Numbered from the stretch's first letter, positions 13,380 to 24,356 are shown. The stretch: DNA of 64,000 nt from Rosa chinensis (GCF_002994745.2 NC_037093.1:8916400-8980399), one strand, 5' to 3'. Notes: generated from the letters alone by a model not told the origin. Numbers and translations: made by a program.

Positions 13380-13743
13380 TAAAAACATAGCATATATTAA
13401 ATAAACTATATGGCATGCTCAAAATCACAAATATATATGTTACACATAATAATTGTAATAATATATCATGCGTAAAATAAAATACAAACGATAGCATAAT
13501 ATAAAGGCATGCTTAGGAATAATTATATAAACGTAAATAATTCACAAAACATGCTTCAAAATTGCATAATTAATATATAACAAAATATAAACAATAAAAT
13601 ATATAATCATGCTTAAAGATAATCATATAAAGCGTAAATAACAAGTCATACTTTAAATGTTCAAAATTATCTAACTAAATATGTTCAATAACAAAATGTA
13701 ATAAATGTATAAACAATAAGGTATAAAGCATGCTTAAAAAAAA
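13380..13743. repeat. Degenerate AT-rich repeats in the copia leader
   Basis: The motif catgctta recurs at 13507, 13550 (as catgcttc), 13607 and 13729, with shared stretches such as aaacaataa and atataaacgtaaata between. It forms part of the untranslated leader between gag and the 5' LTR, interrupted at 13744 by the Pack-MULE. Confidence 0.5.
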
Positions 13744-13953
13744 GGGCTAATAATAAAAGAGGTCATTTTGAAGTGCTTTATTATAATTCAGATAACACAA
13801 ATGTCCCCATGATAATTAAGGTCACCTCTTAATAACCTGCCACTAAAATTAAATGTAATTACCAAAGATGCCACTGGCAGCTCTCTCTCCCTCCCGTTAT
13901 CCAATCTCGTCTGAACACTCTCGACCCTAACCAATCTCTCTCTCTATCTCTAC

Positions 13954-14290
13954 CCCGCCTCCGTCCGCACCTTCAAGGAGCACTCCTACTGCGTCTACTC
14001 CGCCTCCGGTGACTATACCGCACGCGTCTTGGATGTGCGTGAGCCTAGATCCACCATCATCATCCCGGTGCACGAGTTCGAGATCCTCTCTTGCGATTCG
14101 AACAAGTACGACGACTGCGTCATCGCCACCGTCTTCGTCGACAAATCGATCAAGGTTTGGAACGTCAGATCCATTGGAGCTCCGATTTTGGTGCTCAACG
14201 GCCACAGCTACCCCTTCAAAAAAGTCAAATTCTCGCCGTACCGGCAAAGCTTGATGATGTCGTGCTCGTACGACTTATCAGCGTACTTGC
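13954..14290 (+). pseudogene. PEX7: Captured fragment of peroxin 7 (PTS2 receptor, WD40)
   Basis: Translates PASVRTFKEHSYCVY, then SASGDYTARVLDVREP, then HEFEILSCDSNKYDDC and LNGHSYPFKKVKFSP, the middle WD repeats of PEX7, which imports PTS2 proteins into peroxisomes. About 14 residues are missing after CVY compared with the plant protein as I remember it, and several repeat tryptophans are changed (DVREP preceded by RVL instead of RIW; CD-S-N for CDWN). It breaks off after SCSYDLS. It carries only a fraction of the seven-repeat protein, so it is non-functional. Confidence 0.85.
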
Positions 14291-14528
14291 CTTTGCTTCA
14301 ATACAAGGACTAGGCACTGGCGACTGTTCTGATAGCTACAGCTCCGGCCTTAGATCCATGACTGATCACTTAGGGTTCCGGTCCTCCCATTCGCTCTCAA
14401 AATGCCTTCAATTTTGTGATTCGCTCACTTGAAGAGTACCGATTTGCTAAGGTTATGATTGAGTAGTAGGATAGGGTTAGGTTTTTTTTTGCTCTATCAG
14501 AGCTCTGACTGTGTCTCTGTGCTTTCAG

Positions 14529-14591
14529 CAAGAGGATGAAGAGGTGCTGGTGCTGCATACGGATTTGGTCGAAGTCCTCAGCCGATGGAAG
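14529..14591 (+). pseudogene. UBP12: Captured exon of ubiquitin-specific protease 12/13
   Basis: Bounded by an AG acceptor (14527-14528) and a GT donor (14592). Encodes QEDEEVLVLHTDLVE and, after a small deletion that shifts frame, PQPME. This matches the second exon of plant UBP12/UBP13 (QEDEEMLVPHSDLVEGPQPME from memory), upstream of the MATH domain. The intron-exon structure is preserved, so genomic DNA rather than cDNA was captured. The match is short but distinctive. Confidence 0.7.
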
Positions 14592-15632
14592 GTTTGTATT
14601 TTCAACACTAACACCATTGTTTACTGTTTTGATTTCTTAATTTTTGTGTTTAGAGAGTTGGGTTGAAGCTTTGTGTGTTGCGTAGTTGATTTGGATAATT
14701 GAGCTTTCTACAAATTTGGTGCAGTTGGGTGATTAGAGTGCAAGTGAATGGATTTTTATTAGGCTTTTGTTTGATACATGTTGATTACCGATGAAGCATT
14801 TATGTAATGTTTAGAATCTCATGTCTTGTTGCTTGCTGGGATCTCATTGAGTTTATGAAATCTGCAACAAAAGTACTAATTTAGTCTTTAAATTGTATAG
14901 TTTATCTATATATGGAACTATCTGTTTGGGTATCTGCGTGTGACTGTGACTGATCGAATATTGTGGCATACATATATATATAAATGAATGATATACGTGT
15001 ATATAAATGAACTAGGACAGTTGAAGAGCCATAGATGCAGTGACTTACGAATCATGTCATAATCATACTATTAAATTAGTCATCATTAATGCCCTAGTAC
15101 CCTACCAATGCAATACTTTTAGAGGCTCCACAGCAAAGAAGAAAGCATTGTTCTCCATGGAACTAGATTTCTTCCACAACCTAGCCTATTGCTCGAGCTA
15201 GCGATAGATTATTGAACAATGTATTACTTCAATCAAACCAAATAGGCATTTCTTACAGTATCTACTACATTATACTTTTAAGAAAAAGTTGGTTTTGTTG
15301 TGTGATCCTCTGTCCTATATCCTGGAGAGCAATGATGTTGTATAAGACCTCTGTTGACGACACTTGATTATAACTTGCACCAAGCTTATAGTTTCATTTC
15401 TTGACGGTCTACATGTATAGATTTTCTACATCAGTTGATATACTGATCAACTCTGTATCTGTCTTTATATAACGAAAGCTAGCCTTTCAATCACACGTTG
15501 ATATATAGGAACTATTATGGTTTTTAGATGGTTAATTGAATGCTGCAATTCTGTATTTTGTTTTTATAGAAGATCATTCACTTGTAGATGGTACAGTTCA
15601 GGTTTTAATTGATCTGTGTTGGGTTTTCGCAG

Positions 15633-15745
15633 GGGACGATTACAAGATTAAAGTTTGGAACTACAAGATGCATAGATGTCTTTTTACTCTTCTCGGGCAT
15701 CTAGATTATATTCGTCCCGTGCAATCTCACTTTTTTTATCCTTGA
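15633..15745 (+). pseudogene. COPA: Captured exon of coatomer alpha subunit (alpha-COP, WD40)
   Basis: After an AG acceptor at 15631-15632 the frame reads [20 protein letters not shown] and LGHLDYIR, which is nearly identical to a WD repeat of plant alpha-COP (COPI vesicle coat, Golgi). It then degrades into PVQSHFFYP and a stop where the parent would have TVQFHH. The upstream intron-like tract ends in tttcgcag. Confidence 0.85.
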
Positions 15746-15954
15746 AGCTTTGTTGAAAGATTTGTACAATGATGTAAGTTTTATAATGGTCTATGCTACA
15801 TGTGCTCTATGCACTATAGTCATTCTCATTAAGGTTTATGAACCATTCGTTTGAAGGCAATGATTTCTTATTCTTGGTCCCCATACGGAGGATTTCTTAA
15901 TCTTTACAAGCAATATGCCTTTTAATTTACTGATGACAGCTTTCTTCTAGGTTA

Positions 15955-16780
15955 TGCCACTGTAATACACGTCACTAACTAAGTCACTAACCAAGTCACA
16001 TTGCATGTTGACCACGTCACTGTTATACACATATCATTGACCAAGTCACTGGCTAATAAAGTCATTGGCTAAGCCAAATTCCTAGTAAGTGAGGTCACTG
16101 GCCAAATCATTGTTAACCTCAAGTAACTGTCAGTGACTTGGCTACTGACAGTTACTTGGTTAGTGACATGGTCAGTTACTTAGTTAATGACATGTGATTA
16201 ACAGTGACTTGGCTATTAACTTGTGACTTGGCTACTGACAGTTACTTGGTTAGTGACATGGTCAGTTACTTGGTTAGTGACATGTGATTAACAGTGACTT
16301 GGCTATTAACTTGTGACTTGGCTACTGACAGTTACTTGGTTAGTGACATGGTCAGTTACTTAGTTAGTGACATGTGATTAACAGTGACTTGGCTATTGAC
16401 AGTTACTTGGTTAGTGACATGTGATTAACAGTGACTTGGCTACTGACAGTTACTTAGTTAGTGACATGTGATTAACAGTGACTTGGCTATTAACTTGTGA
16501 CTTGGCTACTGACAGTTACTTGGTTAGTGACATGGTCAGTTACTTAGTTAGTGACATGTAATTAACAGTGACATGTTCATGATTGTGACATGGCCAGTGA
16601 CTTGAGGTTAATAGTGGCGTGGCTAGTAACTTTGCCGGTGACTTGAGGTTAACACTGACTTGGTCAGAGATTGACAGTGACATGGTCCGTGACTTTGCTG
16701 GTAACTTGAGGTTAACAGTTACTTGGTCAGGGATTGACAGTGACTTGGTCTGTGACATGTGCTGCAAATTTGCAATTGAA
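15955..16780. repeat. GTGAC/GTCAC tandem array with an inverted left half
   Basis: From about 16130 a roughly 90-bp unit repeats (gctactgaca at 16141, 16231 and 16321, then shortened units), itself built from smaller blocks around ttagtgacatg and cagtgacttgg. The left part (15955-16130) carries the same motifs in the opposite strand (gtcactaaccaagtcac). The junction is a perfect inverted repeat, caagtaactgtcag / ctgacagttacttg, around 16119-16157. The whole block could fold into a long hairpin if transcribed. Confidence 0.85.
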
Positions 16781-16811
16781 CTTCACATGTATTTTTTGGA
16801 CAAAATGAATT

Positions 16812-18340
16812 GATAAGAGCATATTTATGCGATATTAATAGCGTTAATCTCCATACTTTCTTTGTTAGTTTAGTGTATATTCTAGTTATTTACTTTGTTT
16901 ATTTGTTTTATAGGTGTCTTGGAGTAAAGAAGAAGAAAAGAAGTAAAAGAGGGATTGAAAAGCAAAATCGGGAAATCTGCCTGTGCAGATCAGTTAACTT
17001 CGACAGAGCACTGAGACCAGCTCAGAACGATCCAGAGAATGATCTTTATATTGGTGGAAATCCTTGGATGTCTAGTATCCAAATATTTTTACGGCTCATC
17101 AATATCATTTTTCTAAAGGAAGTTATGGCCGATTTAGTACAAGAAGGTCAGGCTGCGCGTGAATCTGAGGTTGGACGGGAATTTATGTTTCGAGGCCCAA
17201 ATCACACCAAGAAGCCCGAGGACGAGTTTCTGCTTCATATTCCGACTTATGATGGACAAATGGCATGATGTGAATGGTTTGAATGAGTCATCAAACGCCA
17301 ATAGGAAAACTCCACCTAAGCACGTGAACCCTAAATTCTTTTAGGTTTTGGATTTCCTAACCTCTAAGCATATAAAAGGGATCAATCCGCAGCAGCTCTG
17401 GCCCTCTTCTTCTTCCTCCCCTTCTTTAGTTAGTTTTATTTCTTCTATGTTTAGATAGTTTTTATTAGTTAGGGGGCTGCTTGAAGCCCCTAGACATGAA
17501 CTACAATATGATTTGATTTTTGATGTTATTTTCTGTTAATCCAAGATGAGACTTTTATTTACTACTTTTCCATTGATGAATTCTTGCTTGTATGCTTTGA
17601 GTGCACGCTTAGTATGCATGTTAGGGTTCTAATGCTTTGATTGTTTGATGCCTGTGTCAATAGCTGGACTCCTCAAACCTTCTAGAGAAGCAATTGTTAG
17701 TTTTCACTATCAAGTAAACTAAGTCCTAGGTTTAGCAAGACGCTAAGTTTATTGCGATGCCTAGTGATGTCTCAAACTCTTTTAGACCTTAATGATCTCT
17801 GCATGTTTAATCTAATAAGCGTACCTTTAGGTTGCATTGTTAGGGAATAGTCTAGGTGTAGAGCACTTCCTGCCTAGCGTACGAAGTAAGAAAGGGTAAT
17901 AGGTTGTGTTCAAGCGTACCGAGCCAACCTGAGCATCTTCATCTAGATTAATTGAATTAGGATTGAAAAAATTGTCTTGTGTGTGATTGTCGGGGGTGGA
18001 TGCATCTTCCCTAGCTAGCTTTATTCTCTTGATATCAACCAATCTCAAATCTGTTTCAGTTTCGTTTTTCTTTCTGTTCTCTGTCTTTATGTATTTTATT
18101 TTTATAGTAAAAAATATCCAAAAATCACCAAATTTTGTGTGCTGGACGCCCTTTGTGTCTAGTACATCCCTGTAAATTTTCGTAATTTTCTAAGTAGTTT
18201 AAATTAGGTTTTTAATTAGATTTTCGACTGCTGTTCGCTAGGAACAGTGGTCACTTTTGTGACATTGTTTTGAGTAGTTATAACCTTAGTCCTCTGCGGG
18301 AAAGACCCTTGTTTACCCTTGCTACAATTGACAATCTTAA
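16812..18340 (+). mobile_element. Possible decayed solo LTR inside the Pack-MULE
   Basis: Begins tgataagagcatatttatgc and contains a good TATA box (catataaaaggg, about 17369) followed by a pyrimidine-rich start region and a long untranslated stretch ending ccttgctacaattgaca, a layout typical of plant gypsy LTRs. I could not find a clean target duplication. The frame 16810-17268 has no family I recognise. Confidence 0.35.
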
Positions 18341-18556
18341 GTGTGAATAAGGAAAATCAATAGCTTATAAATTTAGCTATCATGAATTCAAGCATAAGAC
18401 AAAACTGTATGCTCAAAACATTAGTAAGAAGATTTTATTGTGATTCCAGGAAGATTTCAAGTGATTTTAGTCAAAGTACAACCACAACACTTTTTTCAAT
18501 TAGGACAACCTCCCATAAGCACATTAAACCAAATAAAACATAACCACAACTGGGTC

Positions 18557-18737
18557 TAAAGATACGGCGAGGATTTTTCTAGTCCAAAGTAAGAAGTTCC
18601 CTAGCAGCATTACGGATGCGGCTCAAAGCATACTGGACCCTCCACAAGTCCCTCTTGTGCCGAAGCCCATATTCTCCAACAAGCTTCAGCTCAACATCCG
18701 AATGTTCCTTCTCATAAGGACGTCTTGGCTTCTCTAA
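18557..18737 (-). pseudogene. RPS9: Captured fragment of 40S ribosomal protein S9 (uS4)
   Basis: The minus strand reads [40 protein letters not shown] and [12 protein letters not shown], then a stop codon and KNPRRIF before similarity ends. This is the N-terminal third of RPS9, a small-subunit protein. The in-frame stop and both truncations make it a fragment. Confidence 0.9.
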
Positions 18738-19626
18738 ACATGAACATTGTCTCATCACTATCCAAAGCCACTGAAATCATCAATTTCTACCACAAACACA
18801 AACAAAGACCATATAATATAACACTTCAATTCACCAAAGCAAATTTTAGGAATACACGTGTACTACATGGTGGAATAAGATATGATGAGTTTTCTCAAAA
18901 ACCAAGTAATGGGACAATTTCCTTCAGTAAAGAGTAGAGATAAACTTGTCAAGAAAATGTAGATAAGAGTCTGAACCTTCACATCCCTGCTTCTTTCAAC
19001 TTTTAATTTTCCAAACCTTGATCAAGCACAAGGCTGGTGCGTACAATCTGCATTTCTATCACAGAAATGTGGTAAAAGAGCCACAAACCATGATTTGAAA
19101 CAAACAATTATTTGCATGTGTGTGACGATCAATGAAACAAATTATATATGTAAACAAGTGGTTTCTATATAAGTTCAAAAGAATAATTGTATTGCATTTC
19201 TAGTGCAGTACAGCTCAAAGAAATCTCTAAGTCTGTCTGCATCCTTGCTTTTAAGTCTGGTAAATGTAATGGATATGAGACGTATGTTGTCAATTACTTA
19301 GGAAAACATGTCAACACCAGCAGTTTCTTGAAAGACAATAACACAAAGTGAAAGAAGCAAAGTTGTTCAGTCATCAACGCTTAACTGTATTATAGTCGGA
19401 GTCTACTCAAATATATTACAAGATGTTATAGAGGTTTTACCTTCTTGCATATCTAGTCTAATATTGTTTAGAGAGCACTGCAATGATCTCATGTCTTTGT
19501 TGCAACATAATATTTAGCACTGAACCAATTTAAAGTTAGCAGAAAATAGGCTATCTAGTAATAGATGGTCTTATTGATTTTATACTATAAAACATAATGT
19601 TATATCTAGATAGGGTAGATAGTGCT

Positions 19627-19637
19627 ACACACACACA

Positions 19638-19698
<61 letters not shown>
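19627..19698. repeat. (CA)n/(TA)n microsatellite
   Basis: A long ac dinucleotide run followed by a short at run. It explains the artificial cysteine-valine and threonine-histidine reading frames on the two strands here. Confidence 0.97.
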
Positions 19699-19699
<1 letters not shown>

Positions 19700-19856
19700 C
19701 ATAGACATGGACATACAAAATTGCAGTACATAATGACCACATATGAAACACATGAGAACAATCATTTCATAGATTTTTTTTTCTCAATTTGTAGAGTTCA
19801 GATCCCCCAATAACTAGGTCCTGTATCTAGTATGCTAAATTACATTAACTGCATAC

Positions 19857-20400
19857 CTAGCCACTATTCCACTGCAGCCAGTATCTATCTCTCTAAAGAG
19901 ATAAGAAGATAAAAATGTTGGTAGCTTGCATACTTCCTTTGTAACCGTCTTAAATTCTGCATAAGCAAAAAAAAGTAATATAAACCCCTTACTAAAAATG
20001 AACTTATATTCCTTAATCTCTGGAAAGTGCATTGGCAAAGAATAGAAAGAGAGGTTTTGTTTCTTTTATCTGCATAATAACAAATCAGATACACATCTTA
20101 CCTTGCATTTGCAATCCATTCATATGACTGCTGAAAAGCTCATCAATTCTGGAAAGACGTTGTTTATTAAGTCCATTAGGTGGTGGACGACCATTTTGAA
20201 AGTAGAACTGCAAGCATACATATAAAAATTTGAGAATCTATCACAGGACCATGACAACATAACAAGACCTCATTTTTTAAGTTACACAAGTAATAAATCT
20301 CAGTTTTTGCAGAAGTATTGAGTTCGACCTGGAGAATGGATTCTCTCACTGGTTCACTAACCAGTGAACTTAAGACCTGAGACCTAAGACCTGAGAAGGC
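19857..20400 (-). pseudogene. Captured fragment of PP2A regulatory subunit B'' (three exons)
   Basis: Three consecutive exons with splice borders: about 20400-20329 (LVSEPVRESILQ), 20207-20102 (FYFQNGRPPPNGLNKQRLSR, then IDELFSSHMNGLQMQ) and 19956-19857 ([20 protein letters not shown], then [14 protein letters not shown]). This matches the start of the EF-hand region of plant B''-type PP2A subunits, which target the phosphatase to substrates. Introns are retained. The rest of the protein is absent. The GC-rich minus-strand frame at 20935-21168 might be a further captured 5' end, of unknown origin. Confidence 0.85.
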
Positions 20401-21427
20401 CCTTAGGCTCATTTCACAACTAGGTTAACAAAAATGAAAAACAAATGATTACAATACTTATTGCATCTATCCTCAAATTCAATTCTCCCTACTTTCTACA
20501 TTCCATTATTGTCTAGTATCTCAATCCGATTCTTTTCCAATGTTCAGTAGCAACTAAATCAACATAATCAATGAACTATATCTATCGTCTAATTTCAACA
20601 GAGTTTATATCAATCAAAAGAATAACAACAATTTCTATAAAGAACATCAATTGAAGAAAAGAAAAACTAACCTATTTCATAATTCCTAAACTTCTATCAA
20701 ATTCAACATCAAAATTAATCACAGATCAAAACCGTGGATAGATAAACCTATAATTTATACTTGAGAAATTCATGACAATTCTAGATCGAAATCACGAGTT
20801 TGATAATTCTGGATCAAATCCAGAAAAAATGAAAATAGCATAAACAGTCCTATAATCGTTTCATCCAAAGCTCAATTCCAAAATCAAAGCCGCTATGAAC
20901 AATCGCCTAATTTCTAATCTGATAAGCCAAATCTCTACTCTGATACAGCGAATAACCTCCGAAACTGCGCCGTTTCGGAGCCTCGAAGTCTCTGACGTCG
21001 ATGGCGAGGTTCTGAGGAGGACGTCGGAGAAGAACTTGGAAAGCGCGGCGGTGATCGGCTACTGTTAGATTTGAAGGGAGACTTGGAGGATGGGATCATC
21101 GTAGAGAGACCAAACGCAATCGGAAGCTGCGGCGGAGAGAGAAACTTGGAGAGAGAATCTCCGATCAAATCGATCTGATCAAAAGAGATTTTCTCTCTCT
21201 CTCATATTTTGAATGCACGGTTATAAACGTGTATTAGGTTCTACGGGTAGAATGGGAATCAAAAAAATTAAAACTGACCTTTTTTAACATTACTTCATTA
21301 TTCATAAAGACTAAATTAATATTACTAACAATTTATAATGGATCTTTTTATCAAGTGGAAAACTAGGTGACCTTTTTATCATTTCACACTCTAATGTGAC
21401 ATTTTCCATCATTTCCCTTAAAAAAAA

Positions 21428-22478
21428 AAAAAAAATTCACATGCTTGATTAAAATCATAAAAACAAAATAAAGAAAACATACTTGATTGCGAGAAAACAA
21501 AACGATCCTAGCACACGCGAGTGTTGATGCAGGTGTGCGTAGCGATGTTTTTGTACTTAAGGTTTCTCCCTTTCTCTTTTCAGCAGTGGGCCAGGAGGCC
21601 TTGTATTTTTTTCTTTGCTTTTCTCTTCTTTTTTTTCTCTGGGTTGCAGGCCTGTTTTTTTTTTTTTTGTCTGGGCAGCAAGGCCTGTTGCTGTTTTTTT
21701 TTTTTTGGGCCCAATCTTTTCTTTGGCCGGGTCAGTCTTTTTTTTTTTTCCTTTCTTTTTCCTCCTCCGCGTCTTTTCCTTCTTTCTTTTCTCTGTTTCT
21801 TCCTTCTGGTTTTTTGACAAAAGTGGGCGGAGGCTGGGCTGAGGTGTTGCTGTGCATGTGGGCTGGCAGCAGAAGGGACAGAAGCGCTGGGGAGCGTGCA
21901 GAGGGACGAGGCGCTGGGCTGCAGATCCGGTTGCTGCTGGTGATGTGGGGGCACTGGGCAGCGTGTTGCAGGTGGCTTGCAGGTCGTGCGGGCTCCGGCG
22001 GTGCAGGGCGGAAGAAGGTTCTGTGGGGCCGGTGGCGCTGGGCTAGAGGCAGCGATGCCGGAAACTGGAGGTAGAGTGCTGCTGTTGCAGTGTAGACGCG
22101 GGCGGGTTGTGAGGCTAGCTTGCAGACCGGGGATGTAATGGTGCTCAGCGCAGCAGCTGGTGGGAGGTGGCAGCGAGGATGGGGCCAGTCTTGGCCGGGC
22201 TGAATTTTTTTTTTTTTTAACAATGGGGAGGGCTGCGCAGGTGGCCGGGAAGGATGAGGCCGGCTGTGGAGGGTTGCAAGGATGGGTTTTGGTTTCTGAG
22301 ACCGGGTCTGATGCAAGGTCGATCTGAAATTTTTTTTTTTTAGTTGGTGGCGGCAGGAAGAAGGAAGAAAAAGTTCTTTTTTTTCTTCTAGGGGTTTTGG
22401 CTTTTTCGACGCGAAGAAGAAAGAAACTAGAAAATTAAGTTTTCTTCTTGGTTATTAGCACTGAGCGTGCTGATAACG
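21428..22478 (-). other. Copia 5' leader with long pyrimidine runs
   Basis: Untranslated leader between the Pack-MULE border and the 5' LTR. T-rich on the plus strand (21600-21800), then GC-rich. Plus-strand frames here (for example 21487-22074) are phenylalanine runs read from poly-T and are not genes. Next to the LTR, the minus strand reads CGTTATCAGCACG (22478-22466), a primer-binding-site-like sequence. Confidence 0.7.
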
Positions 22479-22691
22479 TGTTAAAGTAAAATGACAATTG
22501 GAATTGGTCTACTCATTTCATTTCATAGTCCCTTTATATAGGGATAGAATTACAACGGAAATATTAATTACATTAAATACATTGAATGCTGATTGATCTA
22601 TAATTGTGCTGATTGATGGTAATCGTTAATTCCTTAATTTCCTCTCCGTCAGTCTTTTGACGAAGGCACAAAATATGTTTTTCCTTTAACA
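22479..22691 (-). repeat. Copia 5' LTR (right)
   Basis: 213 bp, near-identical to 4188-4401, followed by the target duplication tactt (22692-22696). It ends only 60 bp downstream of the stop codon of the membrane protein gene, so the insertion sits in that gene's 3' UTR and could supply its polyadenylation site. Confidence 0.93.
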
Positions 22692-22751
22692 TACTTCTGC
22701 TTTACGGTAAAAAAGAAATACCAAAGGGCACAACAAAGCCCGAAAGAACAA

Positions 22752-23378
22752 TTAGTGGAGGGTTCTGACTTCCGTGATCGATCCATGATTCACAATTGGC
22801 TGGTTGGACACATTGGGCTGATTGACTGTCAGCGGCAACAGTGGGCGCATTCTTCTCAACTGCTGTTGATGCGCGCGTAAGGTACGCACAAATCCACTCG
22901 CAACGTGGTGGTAATAAGCCAAAAATATATTTATGACCAACCCTAGACACCGGCGTGTATTATACAAGAAGTAGGTCAAGTACGGCACGTGGTCCCACGG
23001 CTTGGGAAGCAGAAGAGAAACAAGTGAAGCCACTGAGAGTGAAGCTGTTAACTTCATAGCCATGCAAAGTTTTCTAGCGTGAGTTGGGAATAAGTTTAGA
23101 GTAGCTCCAATGGCAAAGCAACAGAAGCCAAGTAAGCTGAGCATGGCTACCATGAACGTGGTATGGTGGGTTTCAAATGGAGAAGACAGTATTCCGGCTG
23201 CTGGGAATCTGATCTCGATAAAGGTGAGGAGTATTGGAACGATGAAAGTGAAAATGGCGAAGGTGGAGGGGGCTGTTTGTCTTGCAAAGTCTACTAGAAC
23301 AATGTTGAATATGACGAAGATATTATCACGTTCAGGCGGTAAGACCAAGGATGGCCATTGATGGCGGAAATCAGCCAT
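22752..23378 (-). CDS. Uncharacterised small membrane protein with four predicted TM segments
   Basis: One uninterrupted 208-codon exon beginning MADFRHQWPSLVLPPERDN. Four hydrophobic stretches stand out: about residues 41-58, 72-93, 102-122 and 143-161, the first joined to a cytosol-like N-terminus. A basic HQQQLRRMRPL segment lies near residue 170, then an Asn-rich soluble tail. I do not recognise the family; it lacks a PGG motif. A TATA-like ctatataatcc (minus strand, about 23477-23467) lies about 90 bp upstream of the ATG, supporting the start. A partial copy of the 3' end exists at 34989-35205. The open frame with no decay despite the nearby copia suggests constraint or youth. Membrane location is inferred from hydropathy only. 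Confidence 0.65.
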   Translation of the reverse strand: MADFRHQWPSLVLPPERDNIFVIFNIVLVDFARQTAPSTFAIFTFIVPILLTFIEIRFPAAGILSSPFETHHTTFMVAMLSLLGFCCFAIGATLNLFPTHARKLCMAMKLTASLSVASLVSLLLPKPWDHVPYLTYFLYNTRRCLGLVINIFLAYYHHVASGFVRTLRAHQQQLRRMRPLLPLTVNQPNVSNQPIVNHGSITEVRTLH

Positions 23379-23466
23379 GGACTTTTGGATAAGGGCTTAA
23401 TAGAAAGAGATCGAAAAAACAAGTTTTTTTGTCAGAGATAGATGCATAAAAAAGAAAGGTTTGGGA

Positions 23467-23477
23467 TTATATAGAGG
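23467..23477 (-). promoter_or_regulatory. TATA-like box of the 4-TM gene
   Basis: The minus strand reads ctatataatcc about 90 bp upstream of the start codon at 23378. Confidence 0.5.
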
Positions 23478-24074
23478 GGTCGGAAACTTATACGTGTGCA
23501 AACAATATCTAATATGTCATAAAAAAAAAATTAAAAAAAAAAACATCTAATAGGCCAAGTGGAATGAGCTTTGAGGTCGGAGATCATGGACTTTTTGATC
23601 TGGTCTTGTCACTGTCAAAGTTATTGTGTGCGACCTGCAAGCTTGCTGTGGGACTATTCCACCACGGATATATGCCTGTTATGCCGCATTTTTTTTTTTT
23701 TGATGCAGGTTATGCCACTTGTTTATCACCCCTTGTGGATACTAGCCGTCTTCAGTCAAATGACAAAAAAGAAGGTTCTCCCTGTCTCATATTCCTCCCA
23801 AAACACAAGCTTATCATTTTCTTAAAAAAAATAATAATAATAATAATATTCTTATCAGGTCAACCTGTTATATTGGGCCTCAAAATGGGGTTAATAATAA
23901 TTTGATCTAGCAGATATAAATGGAGAACCACTCAAAAAAATATCCGAATTTACTTCCATTTTGGATGCTTTGGGTTTTGGCGGGTTGTGGCGCACCCATA
24001 GAGTCTAGTTAGCAGTAGCAAAGATAATAAATGGAGGGAGTGAAACTCCATCAAAAAAATTGGCGGTGGCTTCT

Positions 24075-24355
24075 ATGCACATTTCACCCCCTACCCTCAC
24101 TCCACCAAACCTTCGCCGATTCAATCAGTCTGTTAATTCTTCTGTCATTGCCCCACTCACCAAACCTGTAATATTCACGTACACAACACTTCAAAATTAA
24201 TCAGGTACTGTTTTCAAACGTCGCCTGTCATTGCTATGGCCAGTTCATACTTCATACAAAGAGAGTGCTACCTCTGGAGTGAAGGTTACGGAAGGAGAAG
24301 GTTACAGAAGGAGAAGGAAGCTTACCCAAGGTCATTTTGACCGATTCCAATGGCA
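24075..24355 (+). pseudogene. First-exon remnant of a glucose-6-phosphate 1-epimerase-like gene
   Basis: A start codon at 24075 opens a Ser/Pro/Thr-rich transit-peptide-like segment, broken by a stop, then ATSGVKVTEGEG. After removing a 16-bp tandem duplication (24285-24300 / 24301-24316) the frame would read on into SLPKVILTDSNG, the N-terminal signature of plant plastid-type aldose/glucose-6-phosphate 1-epimerases. It ends at a GT donor (24356). No later exons were seen before the next repeats. The duplication breaks the frame. Confidence 0.6.
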
Positions 24356-24356
24356 G

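Larger units (their letters stand above)
13744..21417. mobile_element. Pack-MULE-like composite element (7.7 kb) with fragments of at least five genes
   Basis: Splits the copia leader. The ends read GGGCTAATAATAAAAG and, inverted from the right, GGGAAATGATGGAAAA, so the terminal repeats are short and degenerate. The flanking direct repeat is 10 bp, ttaaaaaaaa (13734-13743 and 21418-21427), a MULE-like length but of low complexity. Inside are PEX7, UBP12/13 and COPA fragments (plus strand) and RPS9 and PP2A-B'' fragments (minus strand), each bounded by unrelated DNA and several retaining intron sequence. No transposase was seen. The borders are well supported by copia continuity; the MULE label is likely but not proven. 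Confidence 0.7.
4188..22691 (-). mobile_element. Ty1/copia LTR retrotransposon, complete but split by two nested insertions (18.5 kb)
   Basis: Near-identical 213-214 bp LTRs (TGTTAAAG...CTTTAACA) bound the element, and a perfect 5-bp target duplication tactt lies outside (4183-4187 and 22692-22696). Gag and pol read on the minus strand, with Gag-PR-INT-RT-RNase H in the copia order, so the right LTR is the 5' LTR. Nested insertions occupy 8325-11759 and 13744-21417; without them the element is about 7.4 kb. Coding regions carry frameshifts, stops and a mutated integrase Asp, so it is not autonomous now. The LTRs differ at roughly a dozen places by eye, so the insertion is not recent. Confidence 0.93.

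Noticed and set aside
19551..19813. Frames across the CA repeat (CVCVCV, THTHTH)
   Set aside because: Artefacts of the dinucleotide microsatellite.
13744..21417. Helitron as an alternative for the gene-capturing element
   Set aside because: Ends are not TC...CTRR, no 3' terminal hairpin, and a 10-bp flanking repeat is present, which Helitrons do not make.
21487..22316. Long plus- and minus-strand frames in the copia leader
   Set aside because: Composition driven by T- and G-rich runs, no domain, and the location is an untranslated retrotransposon leader.
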